A stretch of DNA of 64,000 nucleotides from Rhodopseudomonas boonkerdii (GTDB taxonomy: Bacteria > Pseudomonadota > Alphaproteobacteria > Rhizobiales > Xanthobacteraceae): NCBI RefSeq assembly GCF_021184025.1, contig NZ_CP036537.1:5568344-5632343 (forward strand). Direction: 5' to 3'. Below the pieces are notes generated by a model. The model ran no database searches and was not told the DNA's origin. It saw only the letters and a program-made list of their open reading frames with translations. The first letter of the stretch is position 1, and each line of letters opens with the position of its first letter. Positions 53,473-62,266 of the stretch are shown here, piece after piece. A program made the translations under genes and the position numbers.

Positions 53473-53638
53473 AATTTTATTTCCTCCAGCTGCCGCGACT
53501 TGGCGCGCGGTCAGCCTGTGTTGAATGGACAACACCCGTCTGTAACAAACAATTCGACTATCGGCCAGTGCCGCAATACCTGCGACAGACTGCCCCGTGA
53601 GGCAGATCCGGCATACGCCAGGCCCGTGACCGTGCGAG

Positions 53639-54730
53639 CTACACCCCCAGCGCCACCGGCCGGAAAGCCTGCAGCAGCTGCTGGTCGATCTTGCCGCCCA
53701 TCTGCTCCATCATCTCGAACGCCTTGGCGTGCGTGAAGGGCATGCGGTAGGCGCGTTTCTCGACCAGCGCCGCATGGATGTCCACGATGGTGATCAGCCG
53801 CACGATGTCGCTGATCTGGTCGCCGGACAGGCCATCCGGATAGCCCGACCCGTCGAGAAATTCGTGATGGTGCAGCACCACGTCGAGCATTTCGCGCGGG
53901 AAGCTGCCCTGTGCCGCCAGTGCCTCGAAGCCGAGGCGCGGATGCTTGCGCACTTCCAGCGTCTCTTCCTCGGTGAGCTTGCCCGGCTTGTCGAGAATGG
54001 CGACCGGAATGAACGCCTTGCCCACGTCATGCACCAACGCCGCACGCGTCAGCCGGCGCTGGTCCTCGTCGCGCATGCCGAGATGCTGCGCGAAGGCGAC
54101 GGCGAAACCGGTGACGAACAGGCAATGCCGGTAGCTGTGATTGTGATGGCGTCCCACCGCGGCCAGCCATTCGCGCAGCGATGATCGCTTGATCGCCTTG
54201 ATGATCAGGCTCTCGGCCTGCATCACGTCGTTGAAGGACAACGGCACGCCGGCCGGCAACTTCTGGAAGATCTTGACGATGACCGCATGCGCCGCCTCGA
54301 CGCCGCGATTGAGCGTCTTCCCGCGGGCGGCAAAATCCTCGTCATGCGGGCCCGGAAAGGCGGCGCGAATGCGCTGCAGGACGCCGCGCGCGTCGAACGG
54401 CCGTGCAATCGTATCGGTGGCGCCGAGCGCCCAGGCCTGCATGGCCCCGTGATGCAGCGAGTCGGCCAGCACGAACAGCCGCGGCATCGATTCATAATTT
54501 TTGTGGCGTAACCGGTTACGGACGCGCTGCACCGCTTCGGCGGAACGCAGATTGATATCGACCACGATGCCCGACAATTCCCGCGACGGAGCCTCCGGTA
54601 TTCGGGTTGTCGGCACGATCTCCACATCTCCGACCGTAGCCAGGATGTCCGCGAGTTCACGCGACTGGTCATTGCTATCCGATGCCAAGAGCAGGCGGCG
54701 GCGGGGCGATGAATGGGATGCGACGCTCAT
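53639..54730 (-). CDS. HD-GYP cyclic di-GMP phosphodiesterase with receiver-like domain
   Basis: 363 residues from ATG 54730 (GAGGA upstream). The N-terminal pseudo-receiver (about 10-125, RRRLLLASDSNDQSRELADIL, IVVDINLRS) is followed by an HD-GYP domain with HDVGKAFIP, HPRLGFEAL, VVLHHHEFLDGSGYPDGL and IVDIHAALVEKRAYR. The HD pair and GYP motif are intact, so cyclic di-GMP hydrolysis is likely. It acts opposite to the GGDEF protein encoded 2.3 kb away. Confidence 0.88.
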   Translation of the reverse strand: MSVASHSSPRRRLLLASDSNDQSRELADILATVGDVEIVPTTRIPEAPSRELSGIVVDINLRSAEAVQRVRNRLRHKNYESMPRLFVLADSLHHGAMQAWALGATDTIARPFDARGVLQRIRAAFPGPHDEDFAARGKTLNRGVEAAHAVIVKIFQKLPAGVPLSFNDVMQAESLIIKAIKRSSLREWLAAVGRHHNHSYRHCLFVTGFAVAFAQHLGMRDEDQRRLTRAALVHDVGKAFIPVAILDKPGKLTEEETLEVRKHPRLGFEALAAQGSFPREMLDVVLHHHEFLDGSGYPDGLSGDQISDIVRLITIVDIHAALVEKRAYRMPFTHAKAFEMMEQMGGKIDQQLLQAFRPVALGV

Positions 54731-54944
54731 TTGTCCTCGTTCGCTCGCAGCGTCCTGCTGCAAAAGCGGGACAGAAATACCTCACAATCCGGTTCCCGAA
54801 GCTTAAAACGTAGCGTTAACAATCGGTGACGCGCCGGTCTGAAGCATCTTCGCGTCGCTATCGATAGCGGTCCGTCAAGGCGATGGCTAAAATTTGAAAC
54901 GACGCCCCTTGCAGGACCGGCGACTTCGCGGCGACACTCGGACC

Positions 54945-55304
54945 ATGATCCGACGTATCCCCATTGCCGCGATTTCCCTTGCCGCATCGTCAGCCGTATT
55001 GGCGATGCTGCCCGTTGCTCCGGGGCAGGCCGGATCGCTGGAACCGACAGGCCTTCCCTTCACGGCCACGCTGTCCAACGCCACGCCCCTCGTCTTCGGC
55101 ATGCAGGCGGATGCCGCCGCCCAAGCACTCGGCGTACCGCTGACCTATGTGAAAGGCCGGCCGGGCGACGAGATCTATCTCGCCATCCGCGAAATCGGCG
55201 GCAACGGATTTTTCCCGCGCAAGGATCGGCTGTTCCTGCAATTCCGCAAAGGGCGCTTGACCGGATGGAAAGCGGATTGGGGCCAGAACTGGATGTGGGA
55301 GTAA
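54945..55304 (+). CDS. Secreted small protein of unknown function
   Basis: 119 residues from ATG 54945. N-terminal signal peptide (RRIPIAAISLAASSAVLAMLPVAPGQAG, cleavage near 30). The mature part has FGMQADAAAQALGVPLTYVKGRPGDEIYLAIREIGGNGFFPRKDRLFLQFRKGRLTGWKADWGQNWMW. The GM-xAA-ALG segment and the hydrophobic strands look like a small periplasmic SmpA/OmlA-like fold. Family not recognised with certainty. Confidence 0.65.
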   Translation: MIRRIPIAAISLAASSAVLAMLPVAPGQAGSLEPTGLPFTATLSNATPLVFGMQADAAAQALGVPLTYVKGRPGDEIYLAIREIGGNGFFPRKDRLFLQFRKGRLTGWKADWGQNWMWE

Positions 55305-55311
55305 AACTCGG

Positions 55312-55349
55312 CCATAGGGCGGATGACGCTTCGCTCATCCGCCCTATGG
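55312..55349. repeat. REP-like palindrome / terminator hairpin
   Basis: Perfect 15-bp stem CCATAGGGCGGATGA / TCATCCGCCCTATGG with loop CGCTTCGC, between convergent genes. The core GGCGGATnA-CGCTTCGC-TnATCCGCC recurs in degenerate form at 57571-57607. I recall similar intergenic repeats in Bradyrhizobium-group genomes. Confidence 0.7.
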
Positions 55350-55361
55350 CTCAGTGTCGTC

Positions 55362-56255
55362 TCAGCCGAACACCAGCGCCCGATGCGCGGACGTGCCCGC
55401 CGTTACGCCATCGGCCACAGCCCAGCTCACACTATGCGGCGCGCGGGCGATATCGCCGGCGGCATAGACGCCTGGCACGGTCGTCATCCTGCCGGCATCG
55501 GTGCGGATCATCGGTCCCATCGGACCATCCTCGATCTCGGCACCAAGCTGCTCCGCCAGCGGCGACGACAGGCAGGACTCCGGCGCGACGTAGAGCGCCG
55601 CAATCTCGCTGCGGCTGCCATCCCCCAGCACGACGGCCGACAGCGCCATGCGCTCGCCTTCGAGACCGGCCACCTTGGCCGGCTCGACCGCCACGCCGCG
55701 GCCGGCCAGGAGTTCGGCGCTCTCCTCGTCGATTGCTTGCCCGTCGAGATACAGTGTGGTCGGCCCCCACTGTGCGACCACGGCGGCCTGATGAACCGAC
55801 ACCGGTGTGCGATAGAGCACGCCCAGCCGCCGGTCGCTGAACTCGATTCCGTGGCAATAGGGGCAGTGCAGGACGGTCTTGCCCCAGCGTTCCTGCAGGC
55901 CGGGCAAAACCGGCAACGTGTCGCGCAAGCCGAAAGCAAGGATCAGCTTTCGCGCGGCAAGCTCCTCGCCATTTGCCAGCGTCACGGCAAAGCCACTGCC
56001 ATCGATGCGCGCGTGCTGTGCTTCGCTCTCGATCATCCGCACCGTCGGATAGCGCAGGACTTGCTGGCGCGCCGTCTGCAGGATCGAGAGCGGATCGCTG
56101 CCATCCTGCCCGAGGAATCCGTGCGATGCATCGGCAAAGCGATTGCGCGGCTGCCGCGTATCGATCACCGCGACACTGGCGCGGCCGCGCGCGAGATAGG
56201 TCGCGGCAGCAAGGCCGGCAAAGCCGCCGCCGACGATGATGGCGTCAGTCGTCAT
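55362..56255 (-). CDS. NAD(P)/FAD-dependent thioredoxin-reductase-like oxidoreductase
   Basis: 297 residues. FAD motif IIVGGGFAGLAAATYLARG (6-24), redox pair Cys131/Cys134 in CPYCHG, and the C-terminal FAD-binding VPGVYAAGDIARAP. The NADPH domain lacks the usual GxGxxA run at its expected place (RRLGVLYRTPVSVHQAA). It resembles thioredoxin-reductase-like proteins that act as oxidases or on small dithiols. It is cotranscribed with and overlaps an Rrf2 regulator, suggesting redox-sensing control. Confidence 0.82.
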   Translation of the reverse strand: MTTDAIIVGGGFAGLAAATYLARGRASVAVIDTRQPRNRFADASHGFLGQDGSDPLSILQTARQQVLRYPTVRMIESEAQHARIDGSGFAVTLANGEELAARKLILAFGLRDTLPVLPGLQERWGKTVLHCPYCHGIEFSDRRLGVLYRTPVSVHQAAVVAQWGPTTLYLDGQAIDEESAELLAGRGVAVEPAKVAGLEGERMALSAVVLGDGSRSEIAALYVAPESCLSSPLAEQLGAEIEDGPMGPMIRTDAGRMTTVPGVYAAGDIARAPHSVSWAVADGVTAGTSAHRALVFG

Positions 56256-56709
56256 GTGCTTTCTCCAGTTTGAATTTGTCCCGCTGCCCCTTGAAGCGCG
56301 TATTGAAATCCGCGCTCAGCATGGCCAGCGTGACCTCGCCGAAGCGGCGCACCAGCAGTTCCTCCGCCTCGTCGAAGGCCTTGCCGAGCGCGGCGTTGAC
56401 CGCCTGCTCCACCAGGCAGCCCGGCATATCCGTGCGATTGCCCATGGCCAGGATGTCCGGCTCTCCCAGGGCCTCATAGATGTCGCGCAGCGTCACCTTT
56501 TTCAGATCGCAGGCGATGCGCCAGCCGCCGCCATGGCCCTTTTCGGAATGCACCAGCCCCTGCTCACGCAGGCCCGCCATGATCCGGCGAACCACGACAG
56601 GATTGGTGCACATGGCCCGCGCCAGTGCTTCGGATGTCTTGGGCGTGTCGTCCTCAGCCATATGCAACAGCACATGGAGAACGCCCGACAGGCGACTGTC
56701 TCGTCTCAT
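56245..56709 (-). CDS. Rrf2-family transcriptional regulator
   Basis: 154 residues. Winged helix: RLSGVLHVLLHMAE, SEALARAMCTNPVVVRRIMAGLREQGLV and the wing SEKGHGGGWRIA. Only a single Cys (GCLVEQA) lies in the region where IscR/NsrR carry three cluster ligands, so Fe-S binding is doubtful; a thiol switch (Cys34, Cys in GCLV) is possible. It overlaps the downstream oxidoreductase by 11 bp. Confidence 0.85.
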   Translation of the reverse strand: MRRDSRLSGVLHVLLHMAEDDTPKTSEALARAMCTNPVVVRRIMAGLREQGLVHSEKGHGGGWRIACDLKKVTLRDIYEALGEPDILAMGNRTDMPGCLVEQAVNAALGKAFDEAEELLVRRFGEVTLAMLSADFNTRFKGQRDKFKLEKAHDD

Positions 56710-56901
56710 GTAACTTCATATGGTACGTGAAATGAAACGTGTCAAGGCTCGGGAGTCTTCACCACTCCCCACCGGGGAGAGGTGAACGGAGCGCGACCGC
56801 CCCCCCCTCCTCTCCCATTTTTGAGTAGACCTCTGTCGTCGCGCGCTGCAAACACACCGAACCAACTTCAACAACGATTGGATAAAGCCGTGGGACAAGA
56901 C

Positions 56902-57561
56902 ATGACGCTGACCGCATCGGACGGCTTCAAGCTCGGCGCCTATCGCACCCAGCCCGAAGGCAAGCCCAGGGGCGCCGTGGTGGTCATCCAGGAAATCTTC
57001 GGTGTGAACAACCACATCCGAACGGTCTGCGACCGCTTCGCCGTGCAGGGTTATGTCGCCATCGCGCCGTCGATTTTCGATCGCGTCGAGCCGAATTTCC
57101 AGTCGGGCTATTCACCCGAGGAGATCGCCATCGCCCGTAAATTCGTTGCCAATCCGGACTGGGCGGCGTTCCTGCGCGATACCCAGGCGGCGATCGACGC
57201 GGTGAAGGATGTCGGTCCGGTCGGCATCATCGGCTTCTGCCTCGGTGGCAGCATCGCCTACGCGGCCGCGACGAAGCTCGACGGCCTCAGCGCCGCCATC
57301 GGCTATTACGGCGGCGCCGTGGTGCGCTTCGCCGACGACAAGCCGAAGGTACCGACCCAGTTGCATTTCGGCGAGAAGGATCACGGCATCCCGCTCAGCG
57401 ATGTCGAGACGATCAAGGCCAAGCGCCCGGAGGTCGAGGTGTTCGTCTATGACGGCGCCGAACACGGCTTCAACTGCGACCAGCGCGCGAGCTATAACAA
57501 GGCGAGTGCCGATGTGGCGCGGGAGCGGAGCCTGGCGTTTTTGGCGAAGCATTTGACATGA
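56902..57561 (+). CDS. Dienelactone hydrolase family protein
   Basis: 219 residues from ATG 56902 (the upstream frame 56782 is Pro-rich and spurious). Catalytic set: Glu31 in IQEIFG, nucleophile Cys113 in GFCLGG, Asp in GEKDHG and His in GAEHGF. Family enzymes hydrolyse dienelactones, or related esters, in aromatic ring-cleavage pathways; many are generic esterases. No ring-cleavage genes are adjacent. Confidence 0.88.
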   Translation: MTLTASDGFKLGAYRTQPEGKPRGAVVVIQEIFGVNNHIRTVCDRFAVQGYVAIAPSIFDRVEPNFQSGYSPEEIAIARKFVANPDWAAFLRDTQAAIDAVKDVGPVGIIGFCLGGSIAYAAATKLDGLSAAIGYYGGAVVRFADDKPKVPTQLHFGEKDHGIPLSDVETIKAKRPEVEVFVYDGAEHGFNCDQRASYNKASADVARERSLAFLAKHLT

Positions 57562-57570
57562 GGTTCGTAG

Positions 57571-57607
57571 CTGCAGCGTGGACGCGCTTCGCTGATCCGC
57601 CCTGCAG
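57571..57607. repeat. Degenerate copy of the REP-like element
   Basis: CTGCAG arms flank GTGGACGCGCTTCGCTGATCC, sharing CGCTTCGC and ATCCGCCCT with the element at 55312-55349. It lies between the convergent dienelactone hydrolase and GST genes. Confidence 0.5.
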
Positions 57608-57622
57608 AGACCGCTTCCGATA

Positions 57623-58318
57623 TCAAGCCACCGCACCTGGCTCGGACATCGACACCCGATTCTGTACGCTGGGACGCTCCTGCATGCGATGATACCAGAA
57701 GGAAAGTGCCTTGCATTCCGCCGGCACCGCCAGCTTGACGAGATCTGCAAAGATCATCCCACCGATCAACGTGATGTCGGCCATCGAGAAAGATTCACCG
57801 GCCACGAAAGATTGCTTGCGCAGCACTGCATCGAAGTAATGCATGCCGCGCAGCGCCTTTTCGCGCTGACGAAAACCCCATTCGGCGTTCTGGTAGAGCT
57901 CGACATCGGGCCCCAGTCCCGGCGTAGCATGATGGAAATAGACGCTGATGGCGTCCAGCACCTCAAGCTCCGCGCGCTTGCTCATCATGTGGATCACGCC
58001 CTTGTCCCGCGGCGTGGCTCCCGTGAGCACGGGCGATCCGTCCAGCGCGTCAAGATATTCGGTGATGGCCGTGCATTCGCCGATGAAAGTGCCGTCCGGG
58101 ATTTCGAGCACGGGCAATGTGCCCGAGTAGTTTTTGGCGAGGAAATCAGACTTCTTGTGCTCGCCCTTCCACAGATCGACGGAGATAAAGCGGACCCGCG
58201 ACTGCAGGTTCAGTTCCGCCAGCGCGATGCGGACGCGGGCTGGATAAGGACCGGTCGCCCAGTCGAAGATGGTAAGGCCGGCGGTAACGGGGGACGAAGC
58301 GGGGCGATGAGTGATCAT
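57623..58318 (-). CDS. Glutathione S-transferase family protein
   Basis: 231 residues. Thioredoxin-like N-domain (FDWATGPYPARVRIALAELNL; YSGTLPVLEIPDGTFIGECTAITEYLDAL with cis-Pro and the Glu-Cys-Thr glutathione site) and an all-helical C-domain (FVAGESFSMADITLIGGMIFADL, N-capping box). It is divergent from a TetR gene with two shared operator candidates, so it is probably induced by an electrophile or aromatic compound. Substrate unknown. Confidence 0.87.
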   Translation of the reverse strand: MITHRPASSPVTAGLTIFDWATGPYPARVRIALAELNLQSRVRFISVDLWKGEHKKSDFLAKNYSGTLPVLEIPDGTFIGECTAITEYLDALDGSPVLTGATPRDKGVIHMMSKRAELEVLDAISVYFHHATPGLGPDVELYQNAEWGFRQREKALRGMHYFDAVLRKQSFVAGESFSMADITLIGGMIFADLVKLAVPAECKALSFWYHRMQERPSVQNRVSMSEPGAVA

Positions 58319-58325
58319 TAATCAT

Positions 58326-58345
58326 CCTACCTATCAGTTGGTAGG
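58326..58345. promoter_or_regulatory. TetR operator candidate 1
   Basis: CCTACC-tatcagtt-GGTAGG, inverted repeat with 6-bp arms just upstream of the GST start. A near copy lies 54 bp to the right. Confidence 0.7.
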
Positions 58346-58379
58346 CAAACCTAGTCGCTTTTCACCGAAGGCGTCAACG

Positions 58380-58399
58380 CCTATCTATCACTTGGTAGG
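58380..58399. promoter_or_regulatory. TetR operator candidate 2
   Basis: CCTATC-tatcactt-GGTAGG, 18 of 20 bases identical to operator 1, 20 bp upstream of the TetR start. The pair fits repression of both divergent genes. Confidence 0.7.
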
Positions 58400-58419
58400 C
58401 AAATCTGAGACGACCCAAC

Positions 58420-58983
58420 ATGAGCATCAATTCGAAGGAAGCCATCTTGGCAGCCGCACGGCGGACGGCGCAGGCTCACGGCTATGGTGGCCTGAACTTT
58501 CGCGACCTCGCAGCCGAAGTCGGCATCAAAGCAGCGAGCATCTACCATCACTTCCCAAGCAAGGCCGATCTTGGTGCCGCAGTCGCCCGGCGCTACTGGG
58601 AAGATACCTCAGCGACGCTGGAGGCCCTGTCACTGGAGGCCGCCACACCGGTCGTCGCCTTGCATCGCTATCCGGAGACATTTCGCCAGGCGCTCACCAC
58701 AGACAACCGGATCTGTCTCGCAAGCTTCATGACCGCGGAATATGACGACCTGCCGGATGCGGTGAAAGATGAGGTACGGACCTTCACCGATATCAATGTG
58801 CGCTGGCTGAGCCAGGCATTGCGCGCCGCCGCCATCGTCAGCTCTGAACAGGTCGAGCCTAGGGCACGCGCCATCTTCGCTGCCGTCGCCGGCGCTCAGC
58901 TGATGGCCAGAGGTCGCAATGACATCGCACTTTATGATGCTTTGATCGACAGCTATTGCGCAGCCGGCCTGTTGCCGGCGTAG
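58420..58983 (+). CDS. TetR/AcrR family transcriptional regulator
   Basis: 187 residues. N-terminal HTH: KEAILAAARRTAQAHGYGGLNFRDLAAEVGIKAASIYHHFPSKADL (6-50), then a helical ligand domain (RQALTTDNRICLASFMTAEYDDLP). It is similar in layout to the QacR/AcrR-type repressors that control GSTs and reductases. Divergent from the GST gene, with tandem operators in the 101-bp gap, so autoregulation is likely. Confidence 0.88.
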   Translation: MSINSKEAILAAARRTAQAHGYGGLNFRDLAAEVGIKAASIYHHFPSKADLGAAVARRYWEDTSATLEALSLEAATPVVALHRYPETFRQALTTDNRICLASFMTAEYDDLPDAVKDEVRTFTDINVRWLSQALRAAAIVSSEQVEPRARAIFAAVAGAQLMARGRNDIALYDALIDSYCAAGLLPA

Positions 58984-59058
58984 AGTCGACTCTCTGGCCT
59001 TTGCTTCCACCCGGACAAAGCTGAAGCTTCGTCCGGATGGGAACGAGAGAAGCAAGAG

Positions 59059-60048
59059 CTACTCGCCCTTCACGCCAGCCGTCTTCGCCACATTGGCCCA
59101 GCGGTCGAAATCCCGCTTCAGCGTTTTCTCGAACGACTCCGCGCTGTCGCCCACCGGCACCAGATTCACCGCCTGCAGGCCTGCGGTGCCTTCCGGCGAA
59201 TTGATGATGCGGGCGAGTTCGGCCGAGAGCTTGTCGACGATCGGCTTCGGTGTCCCGGCCGGAACGAAAACACCGAGCCAGCCTTCGGCCTCGAAGCCGG
59301 GATAGCCGAGCTCTGCCATGGTCTGCACATTCGGTAGCTTCGGCTTGCGCTTCTCGCCGCCGACGGCGAGCGGACGGATCTTGCCGGCTTCGAGCTGCGG
59401 ACCCGCCGTGGTGAAATCGAGGAAGGACGCGGTCACTTGATTGCCGAGCAGATCGTTCAGCAGCGGCGCCGCGCCGCGATAGGGCACATGGGTCCAGTCG
59501 AGGCCGGCATTCTTCTTCAAGAGTTCGCCATAGAGATGCGAGGTCGTGGCATTGCCGAAGGTGCCGTACTGAAACTTGCCGGTCTTGCCAGCATCGATCA
59601 GTTCCTTCACCGATTTGAAGGGCTGCCCATCGGGCACCACGAGCACGATCGGCGAGATCGCGATCTGCGTCACCGGCGCGAGATCCTTGAACACATCATA
59701 GGGCAGCTTGGACATCAGGCTCGGCGCCTGGATGATTTGCGTAATGGCAATCAGCACCGTGTAGCCATCCGGCGCGGCCTTGGCGACAAAGTCATTGCCA
59801 ATCACTCCGCCGGCGCCGGGCTTGTTCTCGACGGTGACGACCTGCTTCCAGCTCTCCTGCAGCTTCTGTGCAAGCAAACGCGCCCCGACATCGGTGGCAC
59901 CGCCGGGGGCATAAGGGACGACGAAGTTGATGCGCTTGTCGGGATAGGACCTGACTGCATCCTGCGCCTTGGCCGGCGGCGCCATCGCCAAACTGGTTGC
60001 GCCCAGCATCGCCAGAGCAAGCGCACGCCTGGTCATTGTCGAAGCCAT
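59059..60048 (-). CDS. Bug/TctC-family periplasmic substrate-binding protein
   Basis: 329 residues from ATG 60048 with AGGAGGGGAG upstream; the longer frame is discarded. Signal peptide (RALALAMLGATSLAMAPPAKA), then YPDKRINFVVPYAPGGATDVGARLLAQKL, VVTVENKPGAGGVIGNDFVAKAAPDGYTVL, YGTFGNATTSHLYGELL and HVPYRGAAPLLNDLLGNQV. As with the other Bug gene at 52477, no transporter membrane genes are adjacent. The two are diverged paralogues, so the ligands probably differ. Confidence 0.9.
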   Translation of the reverse strand: MASTMTRRALALAMLGATSLAMAPPAKAQDAVRSYPDKRINFVVPYAPGGATDVGARLLAQKLQESWKQVVTVENKPGAGGVIGNDFVAKAAPDGYTVLIAITQIIQAPSLMSKLPYDVFKDLAPVTQIAISPIVLVVPDGQPFKSVKELIDAGKTGKFQYGTFGNATTSHLYGELLKKNAGLDWTHVPYRGAAPLLNDLLGNQVTASFLDFTTAGPQLEAGKIRPLAVGGEKRKPKLPNVQTMAELGYPGFEAEGWLGVFVPAGTPKPIVDKLSAELARIINSPEGTAGLQAVNLVPVGDSAESFEKTLKRDFDRWANVAKTAGVKGE

Positions 60049-60237
60049 CGTTATCTCTCCCCTCCTGAATGTTATTTGGCGCGGACGACCATCCACGCAT
60101 ACGAGTAATCTCGCTGAGGTCTTCATACAGGAAGAAGCTTGCTTCGAAACGGTACGATACGCGCAATCGCACGCCTGCGCGCAACTAACGCAGCATGTCG
60201 AGCGGTGAATGATAAGCACCATTCCATCGCATAAAAA

Positions 60238-60267
60238 ATCGCCTGCAGGATGCCCCCTGCAGGCGAT
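60238..60267 (-). terminator. Intrinsic terminator after the Wza-like gene
   Basis: Perfect 12-bp stem ATCGCCTGCAGG / CCTGCAGGCGAT, with an A-run at 60233-60238 that becomes a U-tract on the minus strand. It follows the Wza-like stop by 28 bp. TTTT on the other side allows plus-strand use as well. Confidence 0.85.
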
Positions 60268-60294
60268 TTTGTGTAGTTCAGCCGAACGACCGAA

Positions 60295-60945
60295 CTAGAA
60301 CCAGCGCTCGCCAACCATGACAGTATCGCCGGGATCGATCGGCGTACCGAGCGGGACTTCGGCGCGGTAAGACCCTTCTGGGCGGTTATGCGTCAGCATC
60401 ACTCCGTCGCGCTTGGCGCGCGGCGAGAAGCCGCCGGCAATCGCCACCGCGCTCTCGACGGTCATGTTCGGCACGTACGGATACTGGCCGGGCGCGGCGA
60501 CTTCGCCGAGAATGAAAAACGGCCGATAGGTCTCGATTTCCACCGCGACCGACGGCTCGCGGATATAGCCATTGCGCAGGCGGCCGGTGATGGCCGCAGC
60601 GAGTGAGGCCGGCGTCATGCCGCGCGCCGGCACGCGGCCTATCAGCGGCATCGTGATCGCGCCACCGGCATCGATGGCATAGGAATTGGTGAGACCTTCC
60701 TGCCCGTAGACCACGACGCGCAGCTTATCTCCGGCATCGAGCTTGTACTGCGCATCGTATTTCGAACCGGGCGCAGCATAGGCGACAGGCACGCCGGTGC
60801 GGTTATAGGCGAGCGTGTCCAGATCGGGCGGCACGGACACCGCTGCCACGGGGCCGGGCCTGCGCATACAGCCGGTCATGGCCAGGGCCGTAACGGCGAC
60901 GATCAAGGGCAGACGTAACGCGCGGATAACAGGCACTGGACTCAT
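60295..60945 (-). CDS. Polysaccharide export lipoprotein, Wza/GumB-like
   Basis: 216 residues. The lipoprotein signal has lipobox MTGC (Cys26). The Poly_export domain follows (YKLDAGDKLRVVVYGQEGLTNSYAIDAGGAITMPLIGRVPARGMTPASLAAAITGRLRNGYIREPSVAVEI), then one SLBB repeat (FFILGEVAAPGQYPYVPNMTVESAVAIAGGFSPRAK). It is short compared with Wza (about 380) and lacks the second SLBB. It probably forms the outer-membrane end of an exopolysaccharide exporter; no partner genes are near. Confidence 0.87.
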   Translation of the reverse strand: MSPVPVIRALRLPLIVAVTALAMTGCMRRPGPVAAVSVPPDLDTLAYNRTGVPVAYAAPGSKYDAQYKLDAGDKLRVVVYGQEGLTNSYAIDAGGAITMPLIGRVPARGMTPASLAAAITGRLRNGYIREPSVAVEIETYRPFFILGEVAAPGQYPYVPNMTVESAVAIAGGFSPRAKRDGVMLTHNRPEGSYRAEVPLGTPIDPGDTVMVGERWF

Positions 60946-61015
60946 CCCTCATAGAGATAGTCCGGTTGTGCGCCTTTATGGTTAACATATGGTTGTCGCA
61001 GGCCTTCAGCCAAAC

Positions 61016-61052
61016 GAAAGCCCGCTTCCGATTGGATCGGAAGCGGGCTTTC
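61016..61052 (-). terminator. Strong hairpin terminator after msrA
   Basis: 17-bp perfect stem (GAAAGCCCGCTTCCGAT / ATCGGAAGCGGGCTTTC) with a TGG loop, 18 bp after the msrA stop. Confidence 0.85.
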
Positions 61053-61069
61053 GGTAGCGCTTGTTTCGC

Positions 61070-61726
61070 TCAGGCCGTGACGCCGACGCCGATCGGGCAG
61101 GACACGCCGGTGCCGCCAAGCCCGCAATAGCCGCCGGGATTCTTGGCGAGATACTGCTGGTGATAATCCTCGGCGAAATAGAACGTCTTGATCGGCGCGA
61201 TCTCGGTGGTGATCGCGCCGTAGCCTTTGGCATCCAGCGCCTGCTGGAATGCGGCCTCGGATTCCTTCGCCGCCTTCAGCTGCGCGTCGGAGAAAGTGTA
61301 GATCGCCGAACGATACTGCGTGCCGACATCGTTGCCCTGCCGCATGCCCTGGGTCGGATCGTGATTTTCCCAGAAGGTTTTCAGCAACTGCTCGTAGGAA
61401 ATCTTCTTCGGGTCAAACACCACCAGCACCACTTCGGTGTGGCCGGTCAGCCCCGAACATGTCTCTTCATAAGTCGGGTTCGGCGTGAAACCGCCGGCGT
61501 AACCCACCGCCGTCGTATAGATGCCCTCGCCCAGTTCCCAGAACTTGCGCTCCGCGCCCCAGAAGCAGCCGAGCGCGAACACCGCCTGCTCGAGACCCGC
61601 GGGATAAGGCGGCTGCAATTTGCTCCCGCTCACAAAATGAGTGGTCGCAGTCGGTATTGGCGTAGCGCGGCCAGGCAAGGCATCAGCTACCGTGACCATG
61701 GCGACGGGTTTGCGCATGAACAGCAT
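61070..61726 (-). CDS. msrA: Peptide methionine-S-sulfoxide reductase MsrA
   Basis: 218 residues. Catalytic GCFWGAE (Cys at about 54), [51 protein letters not shown], and [12 protein letters not shown] are all invariant MsrA blocks. A C-terminal Cys (VSCPIG) can act as resolving residue. It repairs Met-S-oxide in proteins, using thioredoxin. It is monocistronic, ending at a strong terminator. Confidence 0.95.
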   Translation of the reverse strand: MLFMRKPVAMVTVADALPGRATPIPTATTHFVSGSKLQPPYPAGLEQAVFALGCFWGAERKFWELGEGIYTTAVGYAGGFTPNPTYEETCSGLTGHTEVVLVVFDPKKISYEQLLKTFWENHDPTQGMRQGNDVGTQYRSAIYTFSDAQLKAAKESEAAFQQALDAKGYGAITTEIAPIKTFYFAEDYHQQYLAKNPGGYCGLGGTGVSCPIGVGVTA

Positions 61727-61830
61727 GGATCGTCTCCTGCGTTTTTCTTCACCCTATATGGGTATCTTCGCACAAAACGGCAGACCGTTACGCCCCTGAA
61801 CGGCCCCAGGGTTGCCGCAAGGAAGCCGCA

Positions 61831-62145
61831 TCAGTTTCGCGAATAACCGATCAAAGGCCGCCGCGGACGGAACAACAGCATCAGCAAAATGCCGATCACG
61901 CCCATCACCGCCCAAGCCGGCTGATCGAGCAGCAACTTGATGCCCGCGCGCAGCCACGGCGCATCGGCATCGATGACGGCAAGGAAGCTGCGCTGGCTGG
62001 CCTGGTTGATATCATTCCAGAATTCGCCAAGTCTGGTCAGACGCAGGGCTTGGTCGGCGATCGAACGGGCGCCGTCATAGACCAGGAACACAAACCCCGC
62101 GGCCAGTAACACCAGCCCAGTCAGGCGGAAAAAACCGCGGATCAT
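61831..62145 (-). CDS. Small two-helix membrane protein
   Basis: 104 residues from ATG 62145 (GAGGGG upstream); the longer frame to 62394 is rejected. TM1 ([22 protein letters not shown]) and TM2 ([17 protein letters not shown]) flank a soluble loop ([46 protein letters not shown]). The C-terminus is basic ([12 protein letters not shown]). Function unknown; I recall similar proteins near rpsT in Bradyrhizobium-group genomes, but only vaguely. Confidence 0.7.
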   Translation of the reverse strand: MIRGFFRLTGLVLLAAGFVFLVYDGARSIADQALRLTRLGEFWNDINQASQRSFLAVIDADAPWLRAGIKLLLDQPAWAVMGVIGILLMLLFRPRRPLIGYSRN

Positions 62146-62266
62146 CCGAATCCCCTCAATGCTCGTCGCCTCGGCAATACTGACTGGAAGCGAGAAATTC
62201 AACCGTACCAGCGACTTACCGTAGCCGCACGGCGCTTTTGCCGCGATTTTGCGCTTCTCGAAGCCG

